From NCBI GenBank assembly GCA_024638915.1, contig JAHEJJ010000008.1:21025-85024 (forward strand): 64,000 bases of DNA, given 5' to 3'. The notes beneath the pieces are model-generated. The model was not told the DNA's origin, ran no database searches, and saw only the letters and a program-made list of their open reading frames with translations. Numbering within the stretch: position 1 is the first letter of the stretch; each line of letters starts with the position of its first letter. This stretch comes from Robiginitalea sp. Its GTDB lineage: Bacteria; Bacteroidota; Bacteroidia; Flavobacteriales; Flavobacteriaceae. The position numbers and the translations under genes are program-made. Shown here one piece after another: positions 33,185-41,919 of the stretch.

Positions 33185-34366
33185 CTAACGGGGATAATTA
33201 CGCCATTTTTTAGTGATTTCGAAGACATGGTTCAGGATATCTGCCTCCACCTTATCGAAGGTCACTCCTCTTCGAGCCATCATCACCTCTGCGGCTTCAA
33301 AAGCTTTTTTAGGATAATAGGTCGAAAAGCCGGTGGCTCCTCCCCAACTAAAACTGGGTACAAAATTTCTGGGAAAACCTGGCACGTAGATATTCGAATT
33401 CACCCCTATCACGGTTCCTGTATTGAACATGGTGTTAATGGCTGTTTTACTGTGGTCGCCCATCATGAGGCCACAGAATTGCAGGCCGGTTTGTTCAAAA
33501 CTTTCGGTAGCATAATTCCAAAGCCTGACTTTCGCATAATTGTTCTTCAGGTTCGAATTGTTGGAGTCGGCTCCGATATTACACCATTCACCCAGCACTG
33601 AATTCCCAAGGTAACCATCATGACCTTTGCTGGAATAACCGAAGATCACTGAATTATTGATTTCACCACAGACCTTCCCATAAGGTCCTACGGTGGTAGG
33701 ACCATAGATTTTAGCCCCCATTTTAACCACAGCATTATCACAAAGCGCAAGCCCCCCGCGGATCATATTCCCTTCCATTACAAGTGAATCTTTGCCCAGA
33801 TAGATTGGGCCTTCCGAGGCATTGAGAATACTGAATTCTACCCTGGCCCCTTTTTCCAGAAATATATTTTCGGGATGGATCACACTATTGCTCTTAGAGA
33901 TGGGCTCGCTTTCTCTTCCATGGGTCAGTAATTCAAAGTCGGCCTGAAGTGCCTCACCATTCTTCGAGAATATATCCCAGGTATTTTCAATTCGGAATGT
34001 TGTACCCTCATAAGCAACTTCATCAAAGTTTTCTTTTTTGAACTCCTTCCGAGGGTCATCAGTGCAGTAGGCTATGGTCTCTTCACTATTAACCAGAGCC
34101 TCACCGACTTTAAGTTTCAGAATTTGCTCTGCGAGTATTGTGTCTGGAACGAAGGAAGCATCGATCATTACGTTTATGGCTTCCGTTCTCAAAGGATATT
34201 TTATACTTAAGTAATCTTCGGTCCTGGTACTGGTTACCGTATTCAGTATGGTTTCCCACTTTTCTCTGATCGTCAGGATTCCTATCCTGATATCTGCCAC
34301 CGGCCTTGTAAAGGTAAAGGGCAGCAGTGAATCCTTCACCGGTCCATCAAAGAGTATGTAGTTCAT
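33185..34366 (-). CDS. GlmU-like protein with left-handed beta-helix (NTP_transf_4 family)
   Basis: A 393-residue protein usually named GlmU family protein or putative sugar nucleotidyltransferase in Bacteroidota. The first 150-170 residues resemble a nucleotidyltransferase fold, but the nucleotide loop of GlmU (LAAGxGTRM) is absent and the N-terminus reads MNYILFDGPVKDSLLPFTFT. Residues about 175-350 carry hexapeptide-like repeats ('GPIYLGKDSLVMEGNMIRG', 'VKMGAKIYGPTTVGPYGKVCG') and 'GVNSNIYVPGFPRNFVPSFSWGG'. It probably makes or senses an activated sugar, but catalysis is unproven. The unit lies behind the rpmE2 terminator. Confidence 0.85.
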   Translation of the reverse strand: MNYILFDGPVKDSLLPFTFTRPVADIRIGILTIREKWETILNTVTSTRTEDYLSIKYPLRTEAINVMIDASFVPDTILAEQILKLKVGEALVNSEETIAYCTDDPRKEFKKENFDEVAYEGTTFRIENTWDIFSKNGEALQADFELLTHGRESEPISKSNSVIHPENIFLEKGARVEFSILNASEGPIYLGKDSLVMEGNMIRGGLALCDNAVVKMGAKIYGPTTVGPYGKVCGEINNSVIFGYSSKGHDGYLGNSVLGEWCNIGADSNNSNLKNNYAKVRLWNYATESFEQTGLQFCGLMMGDHSKTAINTMFNTGTVIGVNSNIYVPGFPRNFVPSFSWGGATGFSTYYPKKAFEAAEVMMARRGVTFDKVEADILNHVFEITKKWRNYPR

Positions 34367-34381
34367 CTCGAATCTTTTGAT

Positions 34382-34422
34382 AAAAGTATAAAAATAACGC
34401 CCCCGATGAGAATCGGGGGCGT
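34382..34422 (-). terminator. rho-independent terminator of the L31 gene
   Basis: On the minus strand an 11-bp GC-rich stem (ACGCCCCCGAT paired with ATCGGGGGCGT, loop GAGA, 34397-34422) is followed by a T-rich tract. It separates rpmE2 from the GlmU-like gene 16 bp further on. Confidence 0.88.
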
Positions 34423-34448
34423 ATACCTATCTTTTTACGACCAAAGGA

Positions 34449-34751
34449 TCATTCTTCCTGAGAACTGGCAGTGTTGGCTGCCTTTTCCGATGTCGGTTTA
34501 GCTTTTTTGAACTTATCGTACTTGCTCTTAAACTTGTCGATCCTACCTGCGGTATCCACCAATTTAGCTTTACCGGTGTAGTATGGATGAGAAGTTCTGG
34601 AGATCTCAAGTTTCACCAGTGGATATTCTACCCCTTCTACCGTAATGGTTTCCTTAGTGTCTGCGGTAGACTTTGTGATAAAAACATCGTCGTTAGACAT
34701 GTCCTTGAAGGCTACTAATCTGTAATTCTCAGGGTGAATATCTTTTTTCAT
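34449..34751 (-). CDS. rpmE2: 50S ribosomal protein L31, type B
   Basis: A 100-residue L31 beginning [20 protein letters not shown]. The zinc-binding cysteines of type A L31 (CxxC...CxxC) are absent, placing it in the zinc-independent type B. '[30 protein letters not shown]' is the conserved core. A C-terminal extension of about 20 residues rich in Lys, Ala and Glu is longer than in many orthologues. It is transcribed alone between a promoter at 34779-34809 and a terminator. The ATG at 34751 is used; an upstream in-frame start to 34781 is unlikely. Confidence 0.96.
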   Translation of the reverse strand: MKKDIHPENYRLVAFKDMSNDDVFITKSTADTKETITVEGVEYPLVKLEISRTSHPYYTGKAKLVDTAGRIDKFKSKYDKFKKAKPTSEKAANTASSQEE

Positions 34752-34778
34752 ATCTCTTCTTATATCTATAAGCGGCTG

Positions 34779-34809
34779 CAAATTTAATCATTTTTCTATT
34801 ATACAGCAA
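34779..34809 (-). promoter_or_regulatory. Bacteroidota-type promoter of rpmE2
   Basis: On the minus strand TTG (34807-34809) and TAAATTTG (34779-34786) are 20 bp apart, 28 bp before the start codon. Matches the -33/-7 pattern. Confidence 0.58.
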
Positions 34810-34907
34810 TCCACCGGCCAAAAAAGAATTCTTAAAATCGCTATCTTTATTTGTAACAAAAAAACCTTTGCCTACACTAACATTTTACTAACTTAAAGAA
34901 AGAATAC

Positions 34908-35426
34908 ATGGAAGAAAGTCAACCAAAAACCGGGAAATATTCTCTTAACTTCGGATTAATACTGGGCCTTATCAGTGTGGTCTTTGGCATTATGCTCTAC
35001 ACAATGGATGCCCATACCTCACAGGATCCGGCCAATACGGTCATCAGTATTGTCATCATGGTGGCCGTGATCATTTGGGGAATCATCAGTTTCAGAAAGG
35101 CCAACAATGGATTCTTAAGCCTGGGTGAAGCCGCTAAACTGGGAGCTGGTATCGCACTTGTGGCTGGCATAATCGGTGTGATTTACACCATGGTCATGGC
35201 CAATGTGATCGATACCGATTTCGCCTTGAAGATCGCTGAAGTTCAAAAGGTAAAAGCCGAAGCAGACGGTGTGATGACACCAGAGCAAATACAACAACAG
35301 TACGATGGGACCATCAATTATTTCTGGATCTCCTACCCCATTATCCTGATTTTCAATATTATCGCCGGTCTTGTGGTTGGGGTCATTGGAGGCTTGATCC
35401 TCAAGAAAGTAAAGCCTACCTATTAA
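34908..35426 (+). CDS. DUF4199 domain membrane protein
   Basis: A 172-residue integral membrane protein of the DUF4199 family with four predicted helices (about 12-32, 44-62, 78-100, 138-165); the loop between helices three and four is charged and contains 'AEVQKVKAEADGVMTPEQIQQQYDG'. The family is widespread in Bacteroidota and often precedes a GT2 glycosyltransferase, as here (43 bp gap, same strand). No biochemical function is established. The start at ATG 34908 gives a 14-residue hydrophilic N-terminus before the first helix. Confidence 0.9.
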   Translation: MEESQPKTGKYSLNFGLILGLISVVFGIMLYTMDAHTSQDPANTVISIVIMVAVIIWGIISFRKANNGFLSLGEAAKLGAGIALVAGIIGVIYTMVMANVIDTDFALKIAEVQKVKAEADGVMTPEQIQQQYDGTINYFWISYPIILIFNIIAGLVVGVIGGLILKKVKPTY

Positions 35427-35439
35427 AAGTTAAAAATTG

Positions 35440-35447
35440 TACTTTTG
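35440..35447 (+). promoter_or_regulatory. -7 element upstream of the glycosyltransferase gene
   Basis: TACTTTTG matches TAnnTTTG, 22 bp before the ATG at 35470. It allows the GT2 gene its own transcription start despite lying close behind the DUF4199 gene. Confidence 0.4.
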
Positions 35448-35469
35448 AGCGGAATCTAGGAAACCGCCT

Positions 35470-36417
35470 ATGAACCTCTCGATAGTAATTCCATTACTGA
35501 ACGAAGAAGAATCAATAAGAGAACTGCACGATTGGATTGCACAGGTGATGGAATCCAATCGTTTTTTATACGAACTTCTGTTTATCGATGATGGTAGCAC
35601 CGATAATTCCTGGAGCATCATCGAGACTCTCGCCGCAGATAATCCAGAGGTAAAAGGTATTCGCTTCCTGAAGAATTTTGGTAAGTCTCAGGCACTACAT
35701 GCCGGTTTTGAAGTAGCCCAGGGCGAAGTGGTGATTACCATGGATGCTGATCTACAAGATAATCCGGAAGAGATCCCTCATCTTTATAAACTTATAAAAG
35801 AAGAGAAGTACGACCTGATTTCGGGTTGGAAAAAAAAGCGGTTCGACTCTATCCTGGCCAAGAACATTCCTTCAAAAGTTTTCAATTGGGCAGCTCGAAA
35901 GACCTCAGGAGTCAAATTACACGATTTCAATTGCGGACTTAAGGCCTTTAGAAATGATGTGATCAAGAACATCGAGGTATCGGGAGAAATGCACCGTTAT
36001 ATTCCTGTTCTTGTTAAAAACGCTGGTTTTACACGTATTGGGGAAAGAGTAGTACAACACCAGGCACGGAAATATGGAAAGACAAAATTTGGGGCTGAGC
36101 GTTTCATCAATGGTTTGCTGGATCTCATCACGATATGGTTTGTCTCCAAATTTGGCAAACGACCGATGCACCTTTTCGGGGCACTGGGAGTTTTGATGTT
36201 CCTGATCGGTTTTGGTTTTGCTATTTACCTGGGTATCGATAAACTTTTTATCAATCCAACAGGCCGTCTCTTGGCCGATCGACCCCAGTTTTATGTATCC
36301 CTTGCTGCTATGATTATAGGAACCCAATTCTTTCTTGCAGGATTTTTGGGTGAGATAATCCTCCGGGCTAAGAAAGACAAGCCCAATTACAACATTTATA
36401 AAAAACTCAATTTCTAG
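35470..36417 (+). CDS. GT2 family glycosyltransferase (DPMS/GtrB type)
   Basis: A 315-residue enzyme: an N-terminal GT-A domain with 'IDDGSTDNSW' (39-48) and the metal-binding DAD (92-94, in MDADLQDNPEE), then 'HDFNCGLKAFRNDV', and two C-terminal membrane helices (about 232-255 and 275-298). This is the polyprenyl-phosphate sugar synthase architecture: a nucleotide sugar donor is transferred to undecaprenyl phosphate on the cytoplasmic face. The product probably feeds envelope glycan or lipid modification. The adjacent DUF4199 gene is a regular neighbour in flavobacteria. Sugar identity unknown. Confidence 0.92.
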   Translation: MNLSIVIPLLNEEESIRELHDWIAQVMESNRFLYELLFIDDGSTDNSWSIIETLAADNPEVKGIRFLKNFGKSQALHAGFEVAQGEVVITMDADLQDNPEEIPHLYKLIKEEKYDLISGWKKKRFDSILAKNIPSKVFNWAARKTSGVKLHDFNCGLKAFRNDVIKNIEVSGEMHRYIPVLVKNAGFTRIGERVVQHQARKYGKTKFGAERFINGLLDLITIWFVSKFGKRPMHLFGALGVLMFLIGFGFAIYLGIDKLFINPTGRLLADRPQFYVSLAAMIIGTQFFLAGFLGEIILRAKKDKPNYNIYKKLNF

Positions 36418-36551
36418 CGTTTTAGACTGAAATGACCTTTTGCGGTCCGTCCAGATTTGAATTGGAGCAGAAACCAATAATCGTCCGATGGCGTAAAAGA
36501 ACAAAAAGCAAGTTTTTCATTCCCTAAATTTGTTCTGAAATCGCGAATCTT

Positions 36552-36568
36552 AAAAGTAATTACTTTTG
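36552..36568 (+). promoter_or_regulatory. -7 element overlapped by a 16-bp palindrome before the phosphomutase gene
   Basis: AAAAGTAATTACTTTT (36552-36567) is a perfect palindrome, and TACTTTTG (36561-36568) within its right half fits the -7 consensus. The start codon is 125 bp downstream. A repressor could bind here, but the length is short enough that chance is possible. The rest of the 275-bp gap 36418-36692 shows no gene or hairpin that I can support. Confidence 0.35.
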
Positions 36569-36692
36569 CCATTATTGAGGAAATATCCCGATTTTAATCC
36601 CTTTTCCATGTTTAAAACCAGCTAATTCCGGAAAATTAGGTTATAGCTTGAGAATCTATTGTAATTTTACCTTATCAATACGATCTGAATCG

Positions 36693-38402
36693 ATGGATGC
36701 AATTAGAACAACAGCACAAAAATGGCTTGGTGATTTTTTTGACGCTTCGGTACGACAGGAAGTGCAACGCCTTCTCGAAGGGGATATCAACGAACTAAAA
36801 GACCGCTTTTATAAGAATCTGGAATTTGGCACAGGTGGTATGCGCGGGGTTATGGGTGCCGGCACCAATCGCATCAATAAATATACCCTGGGTAAAAGCA
36901 CACAGGGCCTGAGCAATTATCTTCTCCGGGTCTATCCAGGGGAGCTACCTAAAGTGGTTATCGCCTATGATTGCAGGCATAATAGCGATACCCTTGCCCG
37001 TACTGTAGCAGAAGTATTCTCCGCCAACGGAATTAAGGTTTTTCTTTTCTCGGCCCTGAGAACCACACCTGAACTTTCATTTGCGGTACGTCATCTTAAA
37101 TGCCATGCAGGTGTAGTGCTTACCGCATCCCATAATCCCCCGGAGTACAATGGATATAAAGTCTACTGGACCGACGGCGGCCAGATTGTACCCCCTGAGG
37201 ATCGTGAAATCATCGATGAGATCAACGCCCTGGAATATGAAGACATCCGTTTTGAGGCGAATCAGGAATTAATCGAGTTGATCGATCAAAATGTAGATGA
37301 GGCTTTTTTCGAAGCCTCCGTAAACAATGGAAATTATAATGCCGAAGGCAAGGACGATTTCAGCATTGTCTTTACTTCGCTTCATGGCACTTCCATCACC
37401 GCAATTCCGGAGGTGTTGAAACGTGCAGGATATTCAAATGTTACGATCATAGAGGAACAGGCAGAACCCGATGGCAGCTTTCCTACGGTAGATTCCCCAA
37501 ATCCTGAAGAACCAGAAGCATTAAAAATGGCCATAGATAAAGCGGAGGAGATCGGAGCTGATATGGTGGTGGGCACCGATCCTGACAGCGACCGGCTAGG
37601 TATTGCCGTCCGTGATTACGATGGAAAACTTCAACTGTTGAATGGAAACCAAACCATGCTTTTGATGACAAGGTTCCTGCTGGACGAGAAAAAGAAAAAA
37701 GGATTCGACGGAAACGAGTTTATTGCCAGTACCATCGTCTCCACACCGATGATGGAGGAACTGGCCAGGGCATATGGTGTAGAGTGCAAAACCTCCCTCA
37801 CAGGATTTAAATGGATCGCTAAAATGATCAGGGACTACCCCGATCAGTTCTTTATAGGCGGAGGAGAAGAAAGTTTTGGGTTTATGGTTGGCGATTTTGT
37901 GCGCGATAAAGACGCTGTCACCTCAACACTCTTAGCTTGCGAGATCGCGGCCCAGGCAAAATCCAGGGGAAGCTCTTTTTATAATGAGCTGATCAGCTGT
38001 TTTATCGCATATGGTTATTACAAAGAACGCTTGATCTCGATTACAAAAAAAGGGATTCAAGGGGCAGAGGAGATCGTAAAAATGATGGAAGACCTAAAAC
38101 TCAATCCATTGGAAGAACTCGATGGTTCAAGAGTGGTGCGCATTGACGACTATAACAGCTCCATTTCAACCAATAGGATCGATGGAAGGACTACTCCACT
38201 GTTGCTTCCTAAATCCAATGTACTGATCTATACCGCTGAAGATGGTACTCGTATGGCCGCTCGGCCTAGTGGAACCGAACCCAAAATCAAATTTTATTTC
38301 AGTGTCAATACTACTTTGGAAGAAAAGGAGGCATTGGAAAAAACTTCAACATTGCTCGATACTAAGATCGACCGCATCATTGCCGAACTCAAGCTTGTTT
38401 AA
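36693..38402 (+). CDS. phosphoglucomutase/phosphomannomutase family protein
   Basis: A 569-residue alpha-D-phosphohexomutase of the long, PGM2-like kind that interconverts sugar 1- and 6-phosphates. The phosphoserine loop is TASHNP (144-149, Ser146), the metal loop DPDSDR (296-301), the sugar loop GEESFG and the phosphate-binding 'RPSGTEPKIKFY' near the C-terminus. The ATG at 36693 is used; an in-frame GTG/TTG extension to 36648 is unlikely. The last base of its stop overlaps the ABC exporter start (TAATG), implying translational coupling. It links central sugar phosphates to envelope synthesis. Confidence 0.95.
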   Translation: MDAIRTTAQKWLGDFFDASVRQEVQRLLEGDINELKDRFYKNLEFGTGGMRGVMGAGTNRINKYTLGKSTQGLSNYLLRVYPGELPKVVIAYDCRHNSDTLARTVAEVFSANGIKVFLFSALRTTPELSFAVRHLKCHAGVVLTASHNPPEYNGYKVYWTDGGQIVPPEDREIIDEINALEYEDIRFEANQELIELIDQNVDEAFFEASVNNGNYNAEGKDDFSIVFTSLHGTSITAIPEVLKRAGYSNVTIIEEQAEPDGSFPTVDSPNPEEPEALKMAIDKAEEIGADMVVGTDPDSDRLGIAVRDYDGKLQLLNGNQTMLLMTRFLLDEKKKKGFDGNEFIASTIVSTPMMEELARAYGVECKTSLTGFKWIAKMIRDYPDQFFIGGGEESFGFMVGDFVRDKDAVTSTLLACEIAAQAKSRGSSFYNELISCFIAYGYYKERLISITKKGIQGAEEIVKMMEDLKLNPLEELDGSRVVRIDDYNSSISTNRIDGRTTPLLLPKSNVLIYTAEDGTRMAARPSGTEPKIKFYFSVNTTLEEKEALEKTSTLLDTKIDRIIAELKLV

Positions 38403-40228
38403 TGGATTATTTCAGGAAAATTTTACGGTTTGCAGGTCCGTATCGTCGATATGGCTTTTTAAATATATTCTTTAACATATTATATGCCTTGTTCAGTGCG
38501 CTTTCCTTTGCCGCTCTGATCCCAATGCTCGATGTATTGTTCAATAAAACAAAGAAGGTCTATACTGTGCCTGAATATTCGGGAATGGGTAATATAAAGG
38601 AATTCCTGATGGACTCCATAAACTACCGGCTCACAACCTATTCGGGAGATGATGAAATGAAGGGCTTGGTTCTTGTTATCGGTTTGGTGCTAGCGCTTTT
38701 CCTGATGAAGAATATCTTTAATTATCTTGCCATGTACTTCATTACGTTCTTAAGAAATGGCGTACTGAAAGATGTGAGGAACGCGATGTACAAAAAGATA
38801 GTGGAGCTTCCTATCTCATTTTTTTCTGAGAAAAAGAAAGGGGATGTTATCGCCCGTATATCTTCAGATGTGCTGGAAATACAACACTCGTTCCTTTCTA
38901 TTTTAGAATTGATCGTACGAGAACCCCTGACGATACTATTTACTATTATAGTGATGTTTTCTATCAGCACCAAGTTAACGCTGTTTGTCTTCATCTTTAT
39001 CCCGATTGCCGGTATGATTATATCGCGTATTGGAAAATCCTTGAAAAAACAGTCGGCCAGAGTGCAGTTAGAACAGGCAGAATTCCTATCGATAGTAGAA
39101 GAAACACTAAGTGGTTTAAGGGTGATCAAGGCCTTTAATGCCGAATCGAGATTTTCAAAGGTATTTCAAAAATCTACCGAACGTTTTTTCAGGTTCTCGA
39201 ACAAACTTCTAAACCGCCAGAATCTGGCCTCGCCAATTGGAGAATTCCTCGGAATACTGGTAATCGGGGTACTTCTGTGGTTTGGAGGTAAAATGGTGCT
39301 TATAGAAGGCAGTCTCGATGCTTCCTCATTCATCGCCTATATGGGACTGGCTTATAATATCCTGACCCCAGCCAAAGCGATAAGCAAGGCATCCTACGGG
39401 GTTAAAAAAGGCAACGCAGCGGCAGAAAGGGTCCTGGAAATCCTCGAAACAGAAAATACCGTCAAGGAAAAACCCGGGGCTATTGATAAAATGGATTTTA
39501 CCTCCGGGATAAGTCTGGCAAATGTGTCTTTTAAGTACGAAGATGAATTTGTATTAAAAGACTTCAGCCTCGAAGTACCCAAGGGCAGCACTGTTGCACT
39601 GGTAGGACAATCGGGCAGCGGGAAAAGCACCATCGCCAATTTGGTGATGCGTTTTTACGATGTAACCGATGGTCTGGTTAAAATGGATGATGTTGACATC
39701 AAACACCTCACAAAGAAATCGCTCCGCGACCTCATAGGCCTGGTGACCCAGGATTCTATTTTGTTCAATGATAGCGTTAGGAATAATATTTCGCTGGGAA
39801 AAAACGATGCTACGGAAGATGAGATTGTTGAAGCGGCGAAAATAGCGAATGCGCACGAATTCATAATCGAACTTCCCAAGGGCTATGATACCAATATCGG
39901 AGACGGGGGTAATAAGCTCAGCGGCGGTCAGAAACAACGCCTTTCCATCGCCCGGGCCGTTTTGAAAAACCCACCGGTTATGCTGCTGGATGAAGCAACT
40001 TCCGCTTTGGATACAGAAAGTGAACGACTGGTACAGAATGCCCTGGAAAACATGATGCAAAACCGTACTTCCATAGTGATTGCGCATCGGTTGTCTACCA
40101 TTCAGAATGCCGATAAGATCGTGGTGTTGCAAAAAGGTAAAATCGTGGAGATTGGTTCGCATAAAGATCTTCTCACCGCAGATGGTGTATATAGAAATCT
40201 GGTTGATATGCAATCCCTTGGGGCCTGA
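38402..40228 (+). CDS. MsbA-type ABC exporter (fused permease and ATPase)
   Basis: A 608-residue half-transporter that forms a homodimer. Six membrane helices lie within residues 15-325; the nucleotide-binding domain follows, with Walker A VGQSGSGKST (401-410), signature LSGGQKQR, Walker B 'VMLLDEATSALD' and switch 'IVIAHRLSTI'. The family exports lipids (lipid A precursor), peptides or drugs. The start codon overlaps the phosphomutase stop (TAATG). Because it is in a block with GT2 and sugar-phosphate genes, lipid or glycolipid flipping is a plausible but unproven function. Confidence 0.95.
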   Translation: MDYFRKILRFAGPYRRYGFLNIFFNILYALFSALSFAALIPMLDVLFNKTKKVYTVPEYSGMGNIKEFLMDSINYRLTTYSGDDEMKGLVLVIGLVLALFLMKNIFNYLAMYFITFLRNGVLKDVRNAMYKKIVELPISFFSEKKKGDVIARISSDVLEIQHSFLSILELIVREPLTILFTIIVMFSISTKLTLFVFIFIPIAGMIISRIGKSLKKQSARVQLEQAEFLSIVEETLSGLRVIKAFNAESRFSKVFQKSTERFFRFSNKLLNRQNLASPIGEFLGILVIGVLLWFGGKMVLIEGSLDASSFIAYMGLAYNILTPAKAISKASYGVKKGNAAAERVLEILETENTVKEKPGAIDKMDFTSGISLANVSFKYEDEFVLKDFSLEVPKGSTVALVGQSGSGKSTIANLVMRFYDVTDGLVKMDDVDIKHLTKKSLRDLIGLVTQDSILFNDSVRNNISLGKNDATEDEIVEAAKIANAHEFIIELPKGYDTNIGDGGNKLSGGQKQRLSIARAVLKNPPVMLLDEATSALDTESERLVQNALENMMQNRTSIVIAHRLSTIQNADKIVVLQKGKIVEIGSHKDLLTADGVYRNLVDMQSLGA

Positions 40229-40289
40229 GGATAAGTACGTCTTAAACCTTTTTGGTCTATAATAGTCTAAAAGTTATAAGAAACAAGTC

Positions 40290-40823
40290 TTGATAGCTGA
40301 AGAGACCTTAGTACAACGGTTAAAACAGAAGGATTCCAAAGCGTTCGAAGTACTGATCGATACGCACAAAGAACGCCTTTATTGGCATATCCGAAGGATT
40401 GTGCTGAATCACGATGATGCCAATGATGTATTACAGAACACCTTTATCAAGGTTTTCAGGAGTATCGATGGTTTTAAAGGAGATAGCAAGCTTTTTTCAT
40501 GGATATACCGAATCGGTACCAACGAAGCACTCACTTTTATAAAAGTGAAATCTAAAAAGTTAGGATTAGGAATGGATGAAGTACAGGAACATATGGTCAA
40601 TAATTTAGAAGCTGATGTTTATTTTGAGGGAGACGAAATACAGTTGAAATTACAAAAAGCACTTGCCAAACTCCCCGAAAAACAAAAGCTTGTTTTTATG
40701 ATGAAATATTTCGAGGAAATGAAATACGGTGAAATTTCAGCCATTCTCAACACATCGGTAGGAGGTCTGAAGGCGTCCTATCATTTGGCCGTTAAAAAAA
40801 TTGAATCGTATCTTAAGGAATAA
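40290..40823 (+). CDS. ECF RNA polymerase sigma factor (second cassette)
   Basis: A 177-residue two-region sigma factor. Region 2: 'DDANDVLQNTFIKVFRSIDGFKGDSKLFSWIYRIGTNEALTFIK'; region 4: 'LPEKQKLVFMMKYFEEMKYGEISAILNTSVGGLKASYHLAVKKIESYL', with a helix-turn-helix. The start is a TTG at 40290 (M-I-A-E-E); no ATG fits. It leads a cassette with a membrane protein and a Spy/CpxP-like protein on the same strand, so it probably controls an envelope response. Confidence 0.92.
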   Translation: MIAEETLVQRLKQKDSKAFEVLIDTHKERLYWHIRRIVLNHDDANDVLQNTFIKVFRSIDGFKGDSKLFSWIYRIGTNEALTFIKVKSKKLGLGMDEVQEHMVNNLEADVYFEGDEIQLKLQKALAKLPEKQKLVFMMKYFEEMKYGEISAILNTSVGGLKASYHLAVKKIESYLKE

Positions 40824-40908
40824 AAATAGGGTAAAATTGAATGGTCGAAAAATACGGTAAACGAAAAGGGATTAAACCTTTTAAAACAGGAAAAGTCATA
40901 TTGAAGCC

Positions 40909-41421
40909 ATGGGGAAAATAAGTAAAAAAGAAGGATTTAAAATTCCTGAAGGTTATTTTGAAGGCTTATCAGAAGAGATCATGTCCAAATTAGATGCTGG
41001 CTCTTTAGATCTGCCTAAATCTGATGGTTTTACGGCTCCAGATGGATATTTTGATTCCCTGGGCAAAGAAGTATTGGCCAAAGAGCAAACCGATGAGATC
41101 AGGGTGATCAGACTTAAACCCTATAAAAAACTGTTTTTTGCTGCAGCTTCGGTGGCCGCAGCCGTGGTCTTGATCTTTGGATGGCAATGGCAGAGCAGTC
41201 AGTCTGTCGACTTTGGGGATATCGCCAGTGGTGAACTACAGGCATATTTCGAAGACAATTCCACCGGTTTGACCTCTTACGAGATTGCTGAGGTCTTACC
41301 GATAGAGGATTTGGAGTTAGACGATATTTTGGAAAGCAATTTGAATGATGAGAATATAGTGGATTATTTAGAAGCCACCATAGAGGATATAGATGAACTT
41401 AATTTAAACAATGATGATTAA
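40909..41421 (+). CDS. membrane protein with duplicated GFxxPxGYF motif, candidate anti-sigma factor
   Basis: A 170-residue protein with one membrane helix (about 74-91). The cytoplasmic N-terminal half contains a duplicated motif: GFKIPEGYFEGLSEEIMSKL (9-28) and GFTAPDGYFDSLGKEVLAK (40-58), sharing GFxxPxGYFxxLxxE. The extracytoplasmic tail is very acidic (Glu/Asp runs near 125-170). It lies 85 bp after the ECF sigma gene and overlaps the Spy-like gene by 11 bp. An anti-sigma role is inferred from position and topology; the repeat could form the sigma contact. No ZAS zinc motif is present. Confidence 0.78.
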   Translation: MGKISKKEGFKIPEGYFEGLSEEIMSKLDAGSLDLPKSDGFTAPDGYFDSLGKEVLAKEQTDEIRVIRLKPYKKLFFAAASVAAAVVLIFGWQWQSSQSVDFGDIASGELQAYFEDNSTGLTSYEIAEVLPIEDLELDDILESNLNDENIVDYLEATIEDIDELNLNNDD

Positions 41422-41866
41422 ATACGGCAAAATGGGGGCCATTGTTCTGTGCTTATTCGCCACCTTCGTAGTATTTGGGCAAGGTGGACCAGGCAGAGAA
41501 AAGATAAAAACACTCAAAGTAGCTTTTATCACAGAGCGATTGAGTCTTACTTCAGATGAGGCTCAGGCCTTTTGGCCCATTTATAATGAGCATGAGAAAA
41601 ACATCCAGAGGATCAGGCGTAGTGAGCGCTTTGGAATACAAGCTAAATTGATGGATATGGAGCTGCTAACCCAGTCTGAAGCCAGTGGTCTGCTAAGTCA
41701 GCTCATGGAGCTTGAAGAGACAAAACAAGATTTACATTTCTCTTTTTTGGAAAAGATGAGCACGGTAATCTCACCCAAGAAGACCCTTTTGTTGATCAAG
41801 GCAGAGGAAGATTTTAAAAGAAGGCTTTTAAGGGAAATGCAGCAAAGAAGAAAAGGAGGAGGATAG
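41411..41866 (+). CDS. Spy/CpxP-like periplasmic protein (ECF sigma sensor type)
   Basis: A 151-residue protein with a signal peptide (MMIKYGKMGAIVLCLFATFVVFGQ) and a long helical body: 'REKIKTLKVAFITERLSLTSDEAQAFWPIYNEHEKNIQRIRR', then 'LLSQLMELEETKQDLHFSFLEKMSTVISPKKTLLLIKAEEDFKRRLL', the LTxxQ-like helical pattern of Spy/CpxP. Such proteins bind misfolded proteins or sense envelope stress, and the Bacteroidota homologues are named sensors of ECF-type sigma factors. Its start overlaps the end of the membrane protein by 11 bp. It is last in the cassette; a terminator follows at 41920. Confidence 0.88.
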   Translation: MMIKYGKMGAIVLCLFATFVVFGQGGPGREKIKTLKVAFITERLSLTSDEAQAFWPIYNEHEKNIQRIRRSERFGIQAKLMDMELLTQSEASGLLSQLMELEETKQDLHFSFLEKMSTVISPKKTLLLIKAEEDFKRRLLREMQQRRKGGG

Positions 41867-41919
41867 TGATTTTCAACCAAAGGAACCAAAAGGAAGCCAA
41901 ATGTCTTCCTTTCGTGCAG

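Noticed and set aside
32852..33601. Long plus-strand open frame (about 249 codons) across mtaB and the GlmU-like gene
   Set aside because: Antisense to two clear protein families; its translation has no domain, signal or start context.
35917..36504. Minus-strand open frame opposite the end of the GT2 gene
   Set aside because: Antisense to the two membrane helices of the GT2 enzyme; no independent support.
39554..40213. Minus-strand open frame opposite the ABC exporter ATPase domain
   Set aside because: Shadow of the Walker A to switch region, whose plus-strand coding is certain.
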